Shown in pieces: positions 54,702 to 62,652 of a stretch of 62,706 bases of DNA. The position numbers were made by a program, and so were the translations under genes. The notes below the pieces were generated by a model, which had not been told where the DNA came from, ran no database searches, and saw nothing but the letters and a program-made list of their open reading frames with translations. The stretch covers positions 1 through 62,706 of the forward strand of contig JAFSOC010000034.1 of the NCBI GenBank assembly GCA_017447185.1, written 5' to 3'. The stretch's first letter is position 1. Each line of letters begins with the position of its first letter. This DNA comes from Clostridia bacterium. Lineage in GTDB: Bacteria > Bacillota > Clostridia > Christensenellales > Aristaeellaceae.

Positions 54702-56393
54702 ATGAAACGGCATTGGAAACGGATCCTGGTTTCAGCCTTCCTGGCGGCCGTGCTCCTGCTCTGCGCCGGTTTCGGCATCGGGCAGCGCGCCGCCCGGGCG
54801 GAGGAAAACAGCGGCATGAAAACCTATACGGACAGCCAGGGCCGGCGGTTCCGGGTGATTCCCCTGGGGGACGGCCGGTATGAGCTGTGGATGATGACGG
54901 GGGTAAAGAGCGACGAGGAGCTCACCGCCGAACTGGAGTGCAAGCATCTGAACATTTTCTGGGAAAAGGGCAACGGACAGTTTCACTGGCAGCACTGTCC
55001 GGACTGCGGAAAGACCTTTGAACCCCTGGCCCACGTCTATGACCAGATTACGGTGAAAAAGAAGGCCACCTGCACGGCCAACGCGGTGCTGGAGCGCAAA
55101 TGCGTCTGCGGCCGGGTGGATACCGGGAACACGGCCCCCGCCCGGGGGGATCCGGCGGAATACTTCGCCCATCACACCTGGGGATCCGGCTGGCAGCACG
55201 ACCGTTTCGGCCACTGGCAGGTCTGCACGGTCTGCGGTGAAAAAGGAACCGAAACCGCCCACGCGATCCGGAACCTGGCGGTGGACCGGGAACCCACCTG
55301 CCTGAACAACGGATGGGTCAGCTTCGACTGCGCGGTGTGCGGCGAGCATGTCAGCAGCCTGGAAGCGGCGGATTTCATTGTGGAGAAATATCCGGAGCTG
55401 GCGCAGTACCGGGCCCTGGGGCATGATTTCTCCGGCCCCCTGAAGGTGGCCCATGGCGACAAAAAGCAGACGGAGCGGAAGGGCGGCACCCATGCGAAGA
55501 GCTGTACCCGCTGCGGCACAGCGGACCTGCTGAACGCCACCCCCCACAGCTGGGCGGAGTATACCATCAGCAACGGCACCTGCGAGGATGAGAAGGACCC
55601 GGTGGTCATCGGCGGCACCTGCGAGTGCGGGGCAACGCTGGAGTTGACCTATACCCGGCACCACAAGTACGTGAAGGACTCCAGCAACGATGTGCAGCCC
55701 ACCTGCACGGAACCGGGCAAACTGAACGGGGAGCGCTGCGTCTATTGCGGCATTTTCGGGAATTATGACTTCGCGGAACCCCTGGGCCACGACTGGATCG
55801 AGGAAAAGGAGAAATACGTGGAGCCCACCTGCACCACCATGGGCGAAAGCCACTGGTACTGCTGGCGGTGCCTGGCGGAGGAAACCCGGCCGATCAAAAC
55901 CCGGAGCCAGTCGGGCCAGCACGAGTTTGTGCGGCACGATATCCAGACGGCGGAGTGCTGCGGCAAGGGCTGGTATATCATGGTCTGCAAGATCTGCGGC
56001 GAGGACGACAAGCAGGGCAACTACTATGTGGACAAGCTGCCCCACGATACCTACACCACCACCAAGAAGATCGGCCGGGTAATGGACGGAACCACCCGGG
56101 ACGGCACTCCCATGGTGGGCCAGGTGTGGGAATCGGTGACCAAATGCCACCACTGCCATGAAACCCTGGGCCGGGACGAGTGGACGGTCTGGAAATCCCT
56201 GCGGGGGAACCGGTACCAGATTTACGACTTCCGGAAAACCACTCCGCCCCGGGATACGAAGGACATGGAAGTGGTGACCGGCCAGATGGCCAGGGACGGC
56301 GGCACCTATTTCGAAAGCGAGATCCAGAAGGCCTTCGGCAAAAAGATCAAAGAGAACCAGAAGAAATACGAACTGCTGGATGTCAGGAAATGA
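54702..56393 (+). CDS. Exported multi-zinc-ribbon repeat protein, 563 aa
   Basis: Signal peptide (about 1-33), followed by at least eight C-x-C or C-x2-C knuckles (CPDCGK, CVCGR, CTVCGEKG, CAVCGEH, CTRCGT, CECGA, CVYCG, CWRC, CKICGED, CHHC), often in the ATCTxxG...CxxCG-type repeat known from secreted Clostridia proteins. Likely a metal-stabilised extracellular binding protein; no enzyme motif. The ATG at 54702 has GAGGAGG 8 nt upstream. Last gene of the operon, 13 bp after the glycine-rich gene. Confidence 0.8.
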   Translation: MKRHWKRILVSAFLAAVLLLCAGFGIGQRAARAEENSGMKTYTDSQGRRFRVIPLGDGRYELWMMTGVKSDEELTAELECKHLNIFWEKGNGQFHWQHCPDCGKTFEPLAHVYDQITVKKKATCTANAVLERKCVCGRVDTGNTAPARGDPAEYFAHHTWGSGWQHDRFGHWQVCTVCGEKGTETAHAIRNLAVDREPTCLNNGWVSFDCAVCGEHVSSLEAADFIVEKYPELAQYRALGHDFSGPLKVAHGDKKQTERKGGTHAKSCTRCGTADLLNATPHSWAEYTISNGTCEDEKDPVVIGGTCECGATLELTYTRHHKYVKDSSNDVQPTCTEPGKLNGERCVYCGIFGNYDFAEPLGHDWIEEKEKYVEPTCTTMGESHWYCWRCLAEETRPIKTRSQSGQHEFVRHDIQTAECCGKGWYIMVCKICGEDDKQGNYYVDKLPHDTYTTTKKIGRVMDGTTRDGTPMVGQVWESVTKCHHCHETLGRDEWTVWKSLRGNRYQIYDFRKTTPPRDTKDMEVVTGQMARDGGTYFESEIQKAFGKKIKENQKKYELLDVRK

Positions 56394-56409
56394 TTCCGGC
56401 AAAAGCAGG

Positions 56410-56440
56410 AGGCCCCGCATCCGCGGGGCCTTTGTCTGTT
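56410..56440. terminator. Terminator at the convergent operon end
   Basis: AGGCCCCGC (56410-56418), ATCC loop, GCGGGGCCT (56423-56431), then a T-rich stretch. It can also serve the minus-strand gene ending at 56448. Confidence 0.85.
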
Positions 56441-56447
56441 TTGGTTC

Positions 56448-58901
56448 CTATCGCTTGTCCCGGTCCACCTGTTCCAGGAACAGGAGTCCTATGAATACAT
56501 ACAGTAATGTAAAGCCGATGAGGATTCCCCAGTTGAGCCACACGTTCGCCGCGGTGAAGGCGTACTGGTCCTTCTGCAGCTGGGAGGCGGTGAGCTGGCC
56601 TACGGTGTGGTTCACTTCGTCGATGGACAGCACCTTCTGCACCCGGGAGACCAGGCTGTCCGGATCCTTGTTGTTCATGGTGTTCAGGGCGGTGAGCAGC
56701 ACGGAGGATTCCTGGCCGTTGTAGTCGGAAACGGTGCAGACCGCCTGGATGCCCCACTTGGTGATGGTGCCGTTGGCCAGGGCCTGGCCCATGCTGTCCA
56801 GCGGGATGATGAAGTTGGCGTACACCAGCTGGATGATGAGCACGAAAGGCATCACCGTCATGGCGGAGATGGGCGTGTGCACGATACAGGAGATCATGAG
56901 GCCCAGCATGGCGGAGCAGTAGGTGATCAGGAACATGGTGATGAACAGGTCCAGCACGAAGCTGCCGGTCACCGCGCTGACGGAGGGCATGTGCACGCCG
57001 AACACCAGGAAGATCACGATACAGATGATCACCTGGAGGATGCTGATGCCCGCCTGGTAGATCATGTGCGAAGCGAGGTACGAGGATATGTGCAGGCCGG
57101 CCCGGTGTTCCCGCTTGATGATTCCCCGCTCCTTACAGACCACCTGGATGGAGTTGAACACGCCGTTCCACAGGCACACGCAGGTGATGGCGAAGGCCGC
57201 GTAGGAGGTGCCTTCCATGTTGATGAACATCCGCTTGCCGATGACGTACACCACCAGGTAGGCGGTGATGGCCGACAGGGGAATCACCTTCCAGTTGCCC
57301 TCGTTGATGAACATCCGCAGGTGCTTGCCCAGGAAGATGGGAATCTGGGCGGCCCGGCTCTTGTAGCGGACCTGGGCCAGCTCCTCGGAAGCGATCTCGT
57401 CGGAAGTTTTCGCCCCGGCTTCCCGGAACACTTCCTCCGTCTGTGCGGCCTGCTCCTCCTGGTAGGCCTTGTATTTCTCAATGAATTCGTCCGCCCGGCC
57501 TTCGCCGCCCTCGTTCGTCGCGTTGATGCGCTTGACCACGTTTTCCAGGGTGTCGGCGCCGAAGAATTCCTTCGCCTCCGGAATGCTGCCGTAGAAGGCC
57601 AGCTGGCCCACCTGGTTTTCCGTGCTCTTGGCCAGGACGATCACCTTGTCAAACAGGTTGGCGACCCGGTCCGGGGCGTGGGTGATGACCAGCACCATCT
57701 TGCCCTGGCAGGCGATGAGCCGCAGGTTTTCCATCAGTTCCCGGGCCATGATGCCGTCGAGGCCGGAGTCCGGCTCGTCGAGGATGAACAGGTTCGGACT
57801 GGCGATGAATTCCGTACAGATGGACAGGCGCTTTTTCTGGCCGCCGGAGAGCTTTTCCACCAGCGTATCCTCCCGGCCGGAGAGGCCGAAGGTTTCCAGC
57901 GCCAGGCGCACCTTCCGCTTCTTTTCCTCCGGGCTCAGGTTGGAGGGCAGCCGCAGGTCCGCCGCGTTGCTGACGGTCATCAGCACCGTGTCCTCCTCGC
58001 GCATCAGGTTATCCTGGGGCACGAAGCCGATCCGGTGCTTCACCTGTTCATACTGCTGGTAGTAGTCGATGCCGCCCTCGGTGATGGTGGCCTTCGCCTT
58101 TTCATAGCCGGTGACCGCGTTCACAAAGGTGCTCTTGCCGGCGCCGCTGCCGCCCAGGATCATGACCATGTTGCCTGGCTCGATGGACAGGCGGATATCC
58201 TTCAGCAGCGTATATTTCTTCAGGGAATTGGTGACGGTCCGCTCGTCGATGGCGATGTTCAGCCCGCCCTCCACGGTAAGCAGGCCGTACAGAAGGCCCG
58301 AGCCCTCGAAGATGAACCGGGTGGAGCCGATCATCAGGCAGTCGTCAAACTGCAGGGCGGTGGCTTCCTGCACGTTTTTCCCGTTGAGCATCAGGTTATC
58401 CACGCCGATGTCCTTCAGGGCCCAGCGGCTGTCCTCATATTCCAGGGTCATGGCCGCGGGGGCGCCGTTGCCGGAAGCGTTCTCGATGGTCACGGTGTGG
58501 CGGCCGTCATCCATGTTGATGAACTGCCAGTCCGTGGAGGAGGCAAACTCCTGCAGGAACACGGCGGTCAGCATCCGGTCGTTGGACAGGCGGATCACCG
58601 TATTGTCCTGCAGCTCGCATTCCTCCCCGCAGGGCAGCAGTTTGCCGCCCACGAAGGTGAACACATTCGGGCTCAGGTTTTTGCAGATCCATTTCCCGTC
58701 CTCATAGCGGATTTCCATCTGCTCCGGATCCAGGAAAGGATACATCAGCTGCAGGCTGGAGGTGGTGAACACATCCATCTCCTGCTGGCCCCTGATCAGG
58801 GCCTGGTCAAAGATCACGTACTGCCGGGGCTTCTCCTGCGCTTCGAAGAAGACCAGGCCGGCCGGGATGTCCGGCCGCGCGGAAGTATGTATTTCGCTCA
58901 C
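56448..58901 (-). CDS. FHA-like-ABC-2 membrane fusion transporter, 817 aa
   Basis: Domain order: an N-terminal pair of FHA-like beta domains (about 1-210, with SPNVFTFVGGKLL and NLMLNGKNVQEATALQFDDCLMIGSTRFIF, resembling FHA folds), an ABCG-type ATPase (Walker A GGSGAGKST about 250, LSGGQKK, Walker B LFILDEPDSGLD), and a C-terminal ABC-2 membrane domain with six helices (about 560-815). This FHA-ABC architecture is known from actinobacterial Rv1747-like exporters and from some Firmicutes. It starts at a GTG (58901) overlapping the upstream stop by four bases. Substrate unknown. Confidence 0.85.
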   Translation of the reverse strand: MSEIHTSARPDIPAGLVFFEAQEKPRQYVIFDQALIRGQQEMDVFTTSSLQLMYPFLDPEQMEIRYEDGKWICKNLSPNVFTFVGGKLLPCGEECELQDNTVIRLSNDRMLTAVFLQEFASSTDWQFINMDDGRHTVTIENASGNGAPAAMTLEYEDSRWALKDIGVDNLMLNGKNVQEATALQFDDCLMIGSTRFIFEGSGLLYGLLTVEGGLNIAIDERTVTNSLKKYTLLKDIRLSIEPGNMVMILGGSGAGKSTFVNAVTGYEKAKATITEGGIDYYQQYEQVKHRIGFVPQDNLMREEDTVLMTVSNAADLRLPSNLSPEEKKRKVRLALETFGLSGREDTLVEKLSGGQKKRLSICTEFIASPNLFILDEPDSGLDGIMARELMENLRLIACQGKMVLVITHAPDRVANLFDKVIVLAKSTENQVGQLAFYGSIPEAKEFFGADTLENVVKRINATNEGGEGRADEFIEKYKAYQEEQAAQTEEVFREAGAKTSDEIASEELAQVRYKSRAAQIPIFLGKHLRMFINEGNWKVIPLSAITAYLVVYVIGKRMFINMEGTSYAAFAITCVCLWNGVFNSIQVVCKERGIIKREHRAGLHISSYLASHMIYQAGISILQVIICIVIFLVFGVHMPSVSAVTGSFVLDLFITMFLITYCSAMLGLMISCIVHTPISAMTVMPFVLIIQLVYANFIIPLDSMGQALANGTITKWGIQAVCTVSDYNGQESSVLLTALNTMNNKDPDSLVSRVQKVLSIDEVNHTVGQLTASQLQKDQYAFTAANVWLNWGILIGFTLLYVFIGLLFLEQVDRDKR

Positions 58902-59848
58902 TCTGCTCCCTCCTCCTCTGCCGGCTGTCCAAAGGCGTCATAGATCGGCGTCAGGTCCATTTCCTTCGCCTTCTCCACCAGCTTATCCACGATGTCCATG
59001 GCCCGGTGGAGGAGCCCTTCCACGTCCGGATCATTGGACAGGCGGCTAAATTCCTCCCGGAGAACATCGTCCAGCTCCTTGCTTCCGTTGGTGATCTGCA
59101 GGAGCACGGTCCACACATTTTCGTTGCTCATGATCCCGAGGAGCGCGCCGTTGACTTCCGCTTTCAGGTCCGTCAGCCGGAGCATCTCCGACAGGAGCCG
59201 GCCGGTGAAGGATTCCCGGTCCAGGTGGCGCTTCTCCGCTTCCCGGGAAAGGACGCCCGCGGGGGCGTCCGCCTCCTTCTGAAGGATGTCCTTCCCCTCC
59301 TGCATCAGGCTGTCAATGGTCTTCAGCGCACTGGAGACGGTACCCTCGTTGACCATGTCCATGAGTTCGTGCAAGTTTTTCTGGAATCCCGGATCGGATT
59401 CCAGCGCCGCGGCGGATTCCCGCAGCGTCTGTCCGTCTTCGGAGGCCTTGAAGTTGCGGATCACGCCCACGACGCGCTCGCCGCTGTCCCAGATTTTCCC
59501 GACGCCCACCAGGTCCTCCTCCGTGAGCCCCAGCTCCAGCAGGATCTTCATGGTCACGTCCCGGTTCTGGAACATCCACACCAGCACCCGGAGCACCACC
59601 TCATGCATGACCTTGTTGAAATCCTCGATCCGCATCAGGCTTTGCACATCCTCCCGCAGGCTCAGCTGCACCAGCTGGAGCAGCAGGCTGCCGATGGAGT
59701 TCGCGGCCTCCCCCTCCCGGGTGACCACGGACTGCTGGATTTCAGCGTCCGTCCGGGCGGAGGGATTTTCCGCGGCGGCGGCCGTCATCCCGACGGCCAG
59801 GATCCCCGCCAGCAGGAGGGCCACGGCCCTCCGTATCATTTTCCTCAT
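58898..59848 (-). CDS. Exported helical protein coupled to the FHA-ABC gene, 316 aa
   Basis: Signal peptide (about 1-26) and a long, mostly helical, Glu/Leu-rich mature region with no cysteines or catalytic motifs. The stop at 58898-58900 overlaps the start of the FHA-ABC gene by four bases (GTGA), so the two are translationally coupled and probably act together, for example as an extracytoplasmic partner or cargo of the transporter. ATG at 59848 with GGGAGG. Family unknown. Confidence 0.72.
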   Translation of the reverse strand: MRKMIRRAVALLLAGILAVGMTAAAAENPSARTDAEIQQSVVTREGEAANSIGSLLLQLVQLSLREDVQSLMRIEDFNKVMHEVVLRVLVWMFQNRDVTMKILLELGLTEEDLVGVGKIWDSGERVVGVIRNFKASEDGQTLRESAAALESDPGFQKNLHELMDMVNEGTVSSALKTIDSLMQEGKDILQKEADAPAGVLSREAEKRHLDRESFTGRLLSEMLRLTDLKAEVNGALLGIMSNENVWTVLLQITNGSKELDDVLREEFSRLSNDPDVEGLLHRAMDIVDKLVEKAKEMDLTPIYDAFGQPAEEEGAE

Positions 59849-59957
59849 CCGGAATAATTCCTCCCTGCGCGGCCTCCCGGGCCGCGGTAATACATTCACC
59901 ATCATACTCCATCGGGCTGCAGAAAACAATCTGCAGTACGGCGGAAAAACCGGCCAT

Positions 59958-59989
59958 AAAAAACCTGCCGGGGCTTTGCGCTCCGGCAG
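59958..59989 (-). terminator. Terminator of the SH3 protein gene
   Basis: CTGCCGG (59965-59971) pairs with CCGGCAG (59983-59989); six Ts follow on the minus strand. Confidence 0.85.
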
Positions 59990-60006
59990 ATCGGATCCCT
60001 TAAGCA

Positions 60007-60522
60007 TTATTTCTTGTTCTTGACCAGGTACTTGGTTTTGACCCAGCCGATGCGGTTGCCGTTGAACCGGATGCGGCACCAGTTGACGCCGGCGGACAGC
60101 ACGGTTACCTTGGTGCCTCCCTCCAGCCGGTCCAGCAGGCGGGCCTTGATGGAGGCGGAGCGGCGGATGTTCACCGGGCCGATGCCGGATTTGATGTAGC
60201 GGGTGCCGGTGCCGATGGAGGAGCCGCCGCTGCTGCTCCCGCCGGAGGAGTAGGTGGACAGGTACTGTTTGTACATGTAGCCGACCTTGCCGTCCGGGGT
60301 ACGGACCCTGGCCCAGTATTTGCCGGATTTCAGGATCTCCACCCGGGTCCCGTTCCTGTACCGGCCGATAATCGCGCTGTCGCCGCTGGCCTCCTGCCGC
60401 AGATGCAGCACATCGTTGCTGATCACCACGCGGGCATAGGTTTCTGCAAAGACGACCTCCGGCACCGCTGCCAGCAGCAGCACCAGCGCCGCGAGACACG
60501 CAAATAAGCGCTTCATTTTCAC
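60007..60522 (-). CDS. Exported SH3-domain protein, 171 aa
   Basis: Signal peptide (about 1-26) and two bacterial SH3 domains (about 30-88 and 105-170) separated by a Ser/Gly linker. Each has the typical VNIRRSASIKARLLDRLEGGTKVTVLSAGVNWCRIRFNGNRIGWV pattern. It is related in architecture to the 725-aa SH3 protein at 17992 and likely binds cell wall or other polymers. The GTG at 60522 is preferred over an ATG at 60516 because GGAGG is 9 nt from it. Confidence 0.82.
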   Translation of the reverse strand: MKMKRLFACLAALVLLLAAVPEVVFAETYARVVISNDVLHLRQEASGDSAIIGRYRNGTRVEILKSGKYWARVRTPDGKVGYMYKQYLSTYSSGGSSSGGSSIGTGTRYIKSGIGPVNIRRSASIKARLLDRLEGGTKVTVLSAGVNWCRIRFNGNRIGWVKTKYLVKNKK

Positions 60523-60703
60523 AGGTATACACCTCCGCATATAATTCTGTTTGTGGGCACAGTTTATTGTAAAGCAACTTGTTTCGTCAAGGGCTCCGGG
60601 CCGGTGTAACCGCCCAAAATGGTCCTTTTTTGGGAAATATCAAAAATTGTAAGGAAAACATAACAAAAGTGTAACGGTTTTGGTTACATAAGCGGATGCA
60701 TAG

Positions 60704-60736
60704 AAAAAGGCTCCCTGTCACATCCGGCAGGGAGCC
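60704..60736 (-). terminator. Terminator of the 206-aa exported protein gene
   Basis: GGCTCCCTG (60709-60717) pairs with CAGGGAGCC (60728-60736); followed on the minus strand by TTTTTC. Confidence 0.85.
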
Positions 60737-60784
60737 GGCACATCATTTTTTGTTCATGACGCTCAGGATGGAGATTCTCCCGGC

Positions 60785-61405
60785 TTATGCCGCAGGCTCC
60801 AGGGCCTTTGTCAGGTCCTCATAGGTGTAGGATTTTTCATAAATGACCGAACCGTCCGCATTGAGATACCGGATCCCCATCACCACTTTGTTCACGTCGA
60901 TGCCGGAGCCGGTCATCTCCTCCATGGAGGTCTTCAGGTTCTGCATCGCTTCCTGGGTTTCAAAGGTGGCGGCAATGCTTTCGGCAATCGCTTTGGCATT
61001 ATCCTCGTCCGCCTGTTCCTTCATGGTATACACGGAAAACATTTCGTTCCCGGTCACCTGGACATCGATGGTCATCGGAAGATCTTCCGGAATCTTGCCG
61101 TTCTCATCCAAGAACTGCATGGAGCCGAAGAGCGTCCAGGCGCCCGCGGGCAGGCAATCCTCGAGGGTGATCTCCGCACCGCTGGCCTTCTTCGCTTCGA
61201 AGTCCTTTGCAAAGCCTTCCCAGTCGATCTGGTCCATGCCGGGAATCAGCTGCATGATGGCCATGAACACTTCCGTGTTGTCACCGGTGGATTCACCGGA
61301 CTCAGCGGACTCAGCGGACTCAGCGGATGCAAGGCCGGCGCAGCAGACAGAGAAGCACAGGATCAGCGCCAGAACCAGGGAAAGCCTACGAATCATTTTT
61401 TTCAT
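60785..61405 (-). CDS. Exported protein, 206 aa, LytTR module 2 target
   Basis: Signal peptide (about 1-28) then an SAES-repeat (61300-61325 region) and a mixed alpha/beta mature domain with GAWTLFGSMQFLDENGKIPEDLPMTIDVQV and a C-terminal MGIRYLNADGSVIYEKSYTYEDL. I recognise no family. The ATG at 61405 has AAAGGAG at 10 nt; an ATG at 61414 is too close to it. Promoter P2 with a perfect pair of LytTR repeats lies directly upstream, next to module 2. Confidence 0.78.
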   Translation of the reverse strand: MKKMIRRLSLVLALILCFSVCCAGLASAESAESAESGESTGDNTEVFMAIMQLIPGMDQIDWEGFAKDFEAKKASGAEITLEDCLPAGAWTLFGSMQFLDENGKIPEDLPMTIDVQVTGNEMFSVYTMKEQADEDNAKAIAESIAATFETQEAMQNLKTSMEEMTGSGIDVNKVVMGIRYLNADGSVIYEKSYTYEDLTKALEPAA

Positions 61406-61459
61406 GGGAAACATTCTCCTTTCAGGTTTACAGATTTATTCTGCTTTCAGAGTTAAATC

Positions 61460-61528
61460 ATGTTACCACAAAAAGAGCCCGGAAAGTTGCTTTCCGGGCT
61501 GAACGGTCGTTTTGGGCGTCTGAACGGT
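61460..61528 (-). promoter_or_regulatory. LytTR-type promoter P2 for the 206-aa exported protein
   Basis: Two identical direct repeats ACCGTTCAG (complement of 61520-61528 and 61499-61507), period 21 bp. A TAACAT -10 (complement of 61460-61465) lies 34 nt from the proximal repeat. The distal repeat abuts the DUF3021 stop codon. Confidence 0.75.
61470..61500 (-). terminator. Terminator of LytTR module 2, overlapping P2
   Basis: AGCCCGGAAAG (61476-61486), TTG loop, complement (61490-61500), with CTTTTT on the minus strand. It overlaps the proximal LytTR repeat by two bases and covers the -35 region of P2. Confidence 0.85.
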
Positions 61529-61950
61529 CAGTCAGCGTTTTCCCTGGACTTCCATTGATTCAGGTTTTCATTCATTTCCCTGATTTTCCGCCTGCAGGCA
61601 AGATACTGGATCAGCCAGATGATCACATAGGCGACGGCCATGCAGCCGATAATGATCCAGAAGAGGGGATCCTCCAGCCGGAACCACTTCATGCTGATGA
61701 CCAGCAGGAAATACAGGGCAAAGACCAGCAGGAAATGCGTGACGGTCGCCCGGGTGATGCTCCATTTTTCAATGTCGTAAACAATGGAACTGCCCATGGC
61801 CGCGGCACCGTATACGCCGCCCAGCAGGATATGCGGGAGATTCTTCCCGGACAGGCCTTCGGAGGATCCGGTCAGGATAAAAATGATACTGATGATTCCG
61901 CCGATCACAAAGCCTGCAAGGCCCAGGAGCGTTGCTTTTTTCCACAGCAT
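61528..61950 (-). CDS. DUF3021 membrane protein of LytTR module 2, 140 aa
   Basis: Four predicted transmembrane helices with the same core as module 1 (ATLLGLAGFVIGG, KWSITRATVTHFLLVFALYFLLVISM). Predicted membrane-bound inhibitor of the LytTR partner, by analogy with HdrM and BrsM. The ATG at 61950 follows AAGGAGG at 10 nt; it begins 5 bp after the LytTR stop. Confidence 0.87.
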   Translation of the reverse strand: MLWKKATLLGLAGFVIGGIISIIFILTGSSEGLSGKNLPHILLGGVYGAAAMGSSIVYDIEKWSITRATVTHFLLVFALYFLLVISMKWFRLEDPLFWIIIGCMAVAYVIIWLIQYLACRRKIREMNENLNQWKSRENAD

Positions 61951-61955
61951 CCGGA

Positions 61956-62438
61956 TCAATCCTCCTTTCCTTTGCCGAGGCGGGCCAGCACCTGCTGGAT
62001 CGCATGTACATACCTGCGGGCAACCCAGGTGACATTTCCGTCGTCAAAGACAAGATGCACCGTTCCGGCATTGCTGAAATCGAACCGGGCAATTCTCCGG
62101 ATATTCACAATCTCAAACCGGCTGATCCGGACAAAGCGGTCCGTGTTCAGGACGGTTTCCAGCCAGGACAGCGTTTTCCTGGAATCGTATATTCCCCCGT
62201 CGGTGCAGATCCGGACCTTCCGCGCTTCCACGTAGACGCGGATGATATCCCGCTGGCTCAGGAGTTCCATTTCGTTGTCATGGTATCCGGCGATCAGCGG
62301 ATAGCTGCTTTCGGTACACGCTTCAATGGCGTGGACAATGTCTTCCACCCTCTGGGTTTTCCGGTCCGTATGGATCAGAATGACCGGATCGTGGCATTCC
62401 GGATCAATCCGGATCTTGATTTCCACGGGATACTTCAT
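61956..62438 (-). CDS. LytTR-family DNA-binding regulator, module 2, 160 aa
   Basis: LytTR domain (about 60-155, RFVRISRFEIVNIRRI and GTVHLVFDDGNVTWVARRYV) after a short N-terminal region, with no receiver domain. It is a close paralogue of the product of 49024-49506, same length. The ATG at 62438 follows GAGGTGG. It has its own consensus promoter at 62506-62534. P2 directly downstream is its most likely target; cross-regulation with module 1 is plausible because the repeats are near-identical. Confidence 0.88.
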   Translation of the reverse strand: MKYPVEIKIRIDPECHDPVILIHTDRKTQRVEDIVHAIEACTESSYPLIAGYHDNEMELLSQRDIIRVYVEARKVRICTDGGIYDSRKTLSWLETVLNTDRFVRISRFEIVNIRRIARFDFSNAGTVHLVFDDGNVTWVARRYVHAIQQVLARLGKGKED

Positions 62439-62505
62439 GCTCCACCTCGTCACGCGCGCAATGCGCACTGCTCTGTCCCCTCTGATGATTCCGGGAAACA
62501 GCGCG

Positions 62506-62534
62506 ATTATAGCATGTTTTCCCGGGGATGATAA
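62506..62534 (-). promoter_or_regulatory. Promoter of LytTR module 2
   Basis: TTATCA (complement of 62529-62534), 17-bp spacer, TATAAT (complement of 62506-62511). Spacer sequence is similar to that of module 1, but here the -10 is perfect. Confidence 0.75.
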
Positions 62535-62580
62535 GCAGGATTGCAAAAACGGGGCCAAAAAGGCCGGAAACCGGTTCGAG

Positions 62581-62652
62581 AATTAAACGAACTCCGCCGA
62601 CAAAAAAGCAGCAGGTACGAGACCTGCTGAACCCGGCGGAGTTCGTTTAATT
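62581..62652. repeat. 72-bp nested inverted repeat with embedded terminator
   Basis: Outer arms of 19 bp (62581-62599 and 62634-62652) are perfectly complementary. Inside is an 8-bp hairpin CAGCAGGT/ACCTGCTG (62609-62616, 62622-62629). On the minus strand the inner hairpin is followed by CTTTTTT, so it is a terminator enclosed in a larger stem. No gene is seen in 62653-62706. Confidence 0.75.

Noticed and set aside
56607-58943. A 778-codon plus-strand frame over the FHA-ABC gene
   Set aside because: The minus-strand protein has ABC motifs and coupled start; the plus-strand frame has none.
60541-60700. LytTR-type repeats upstream of the 171-aa SH3 protein gene
   Set aside because: GTAACGGT and ATAAGCGG occur but with an 18-bp period and wrong distance to any -10, unlike the four accepted sites.
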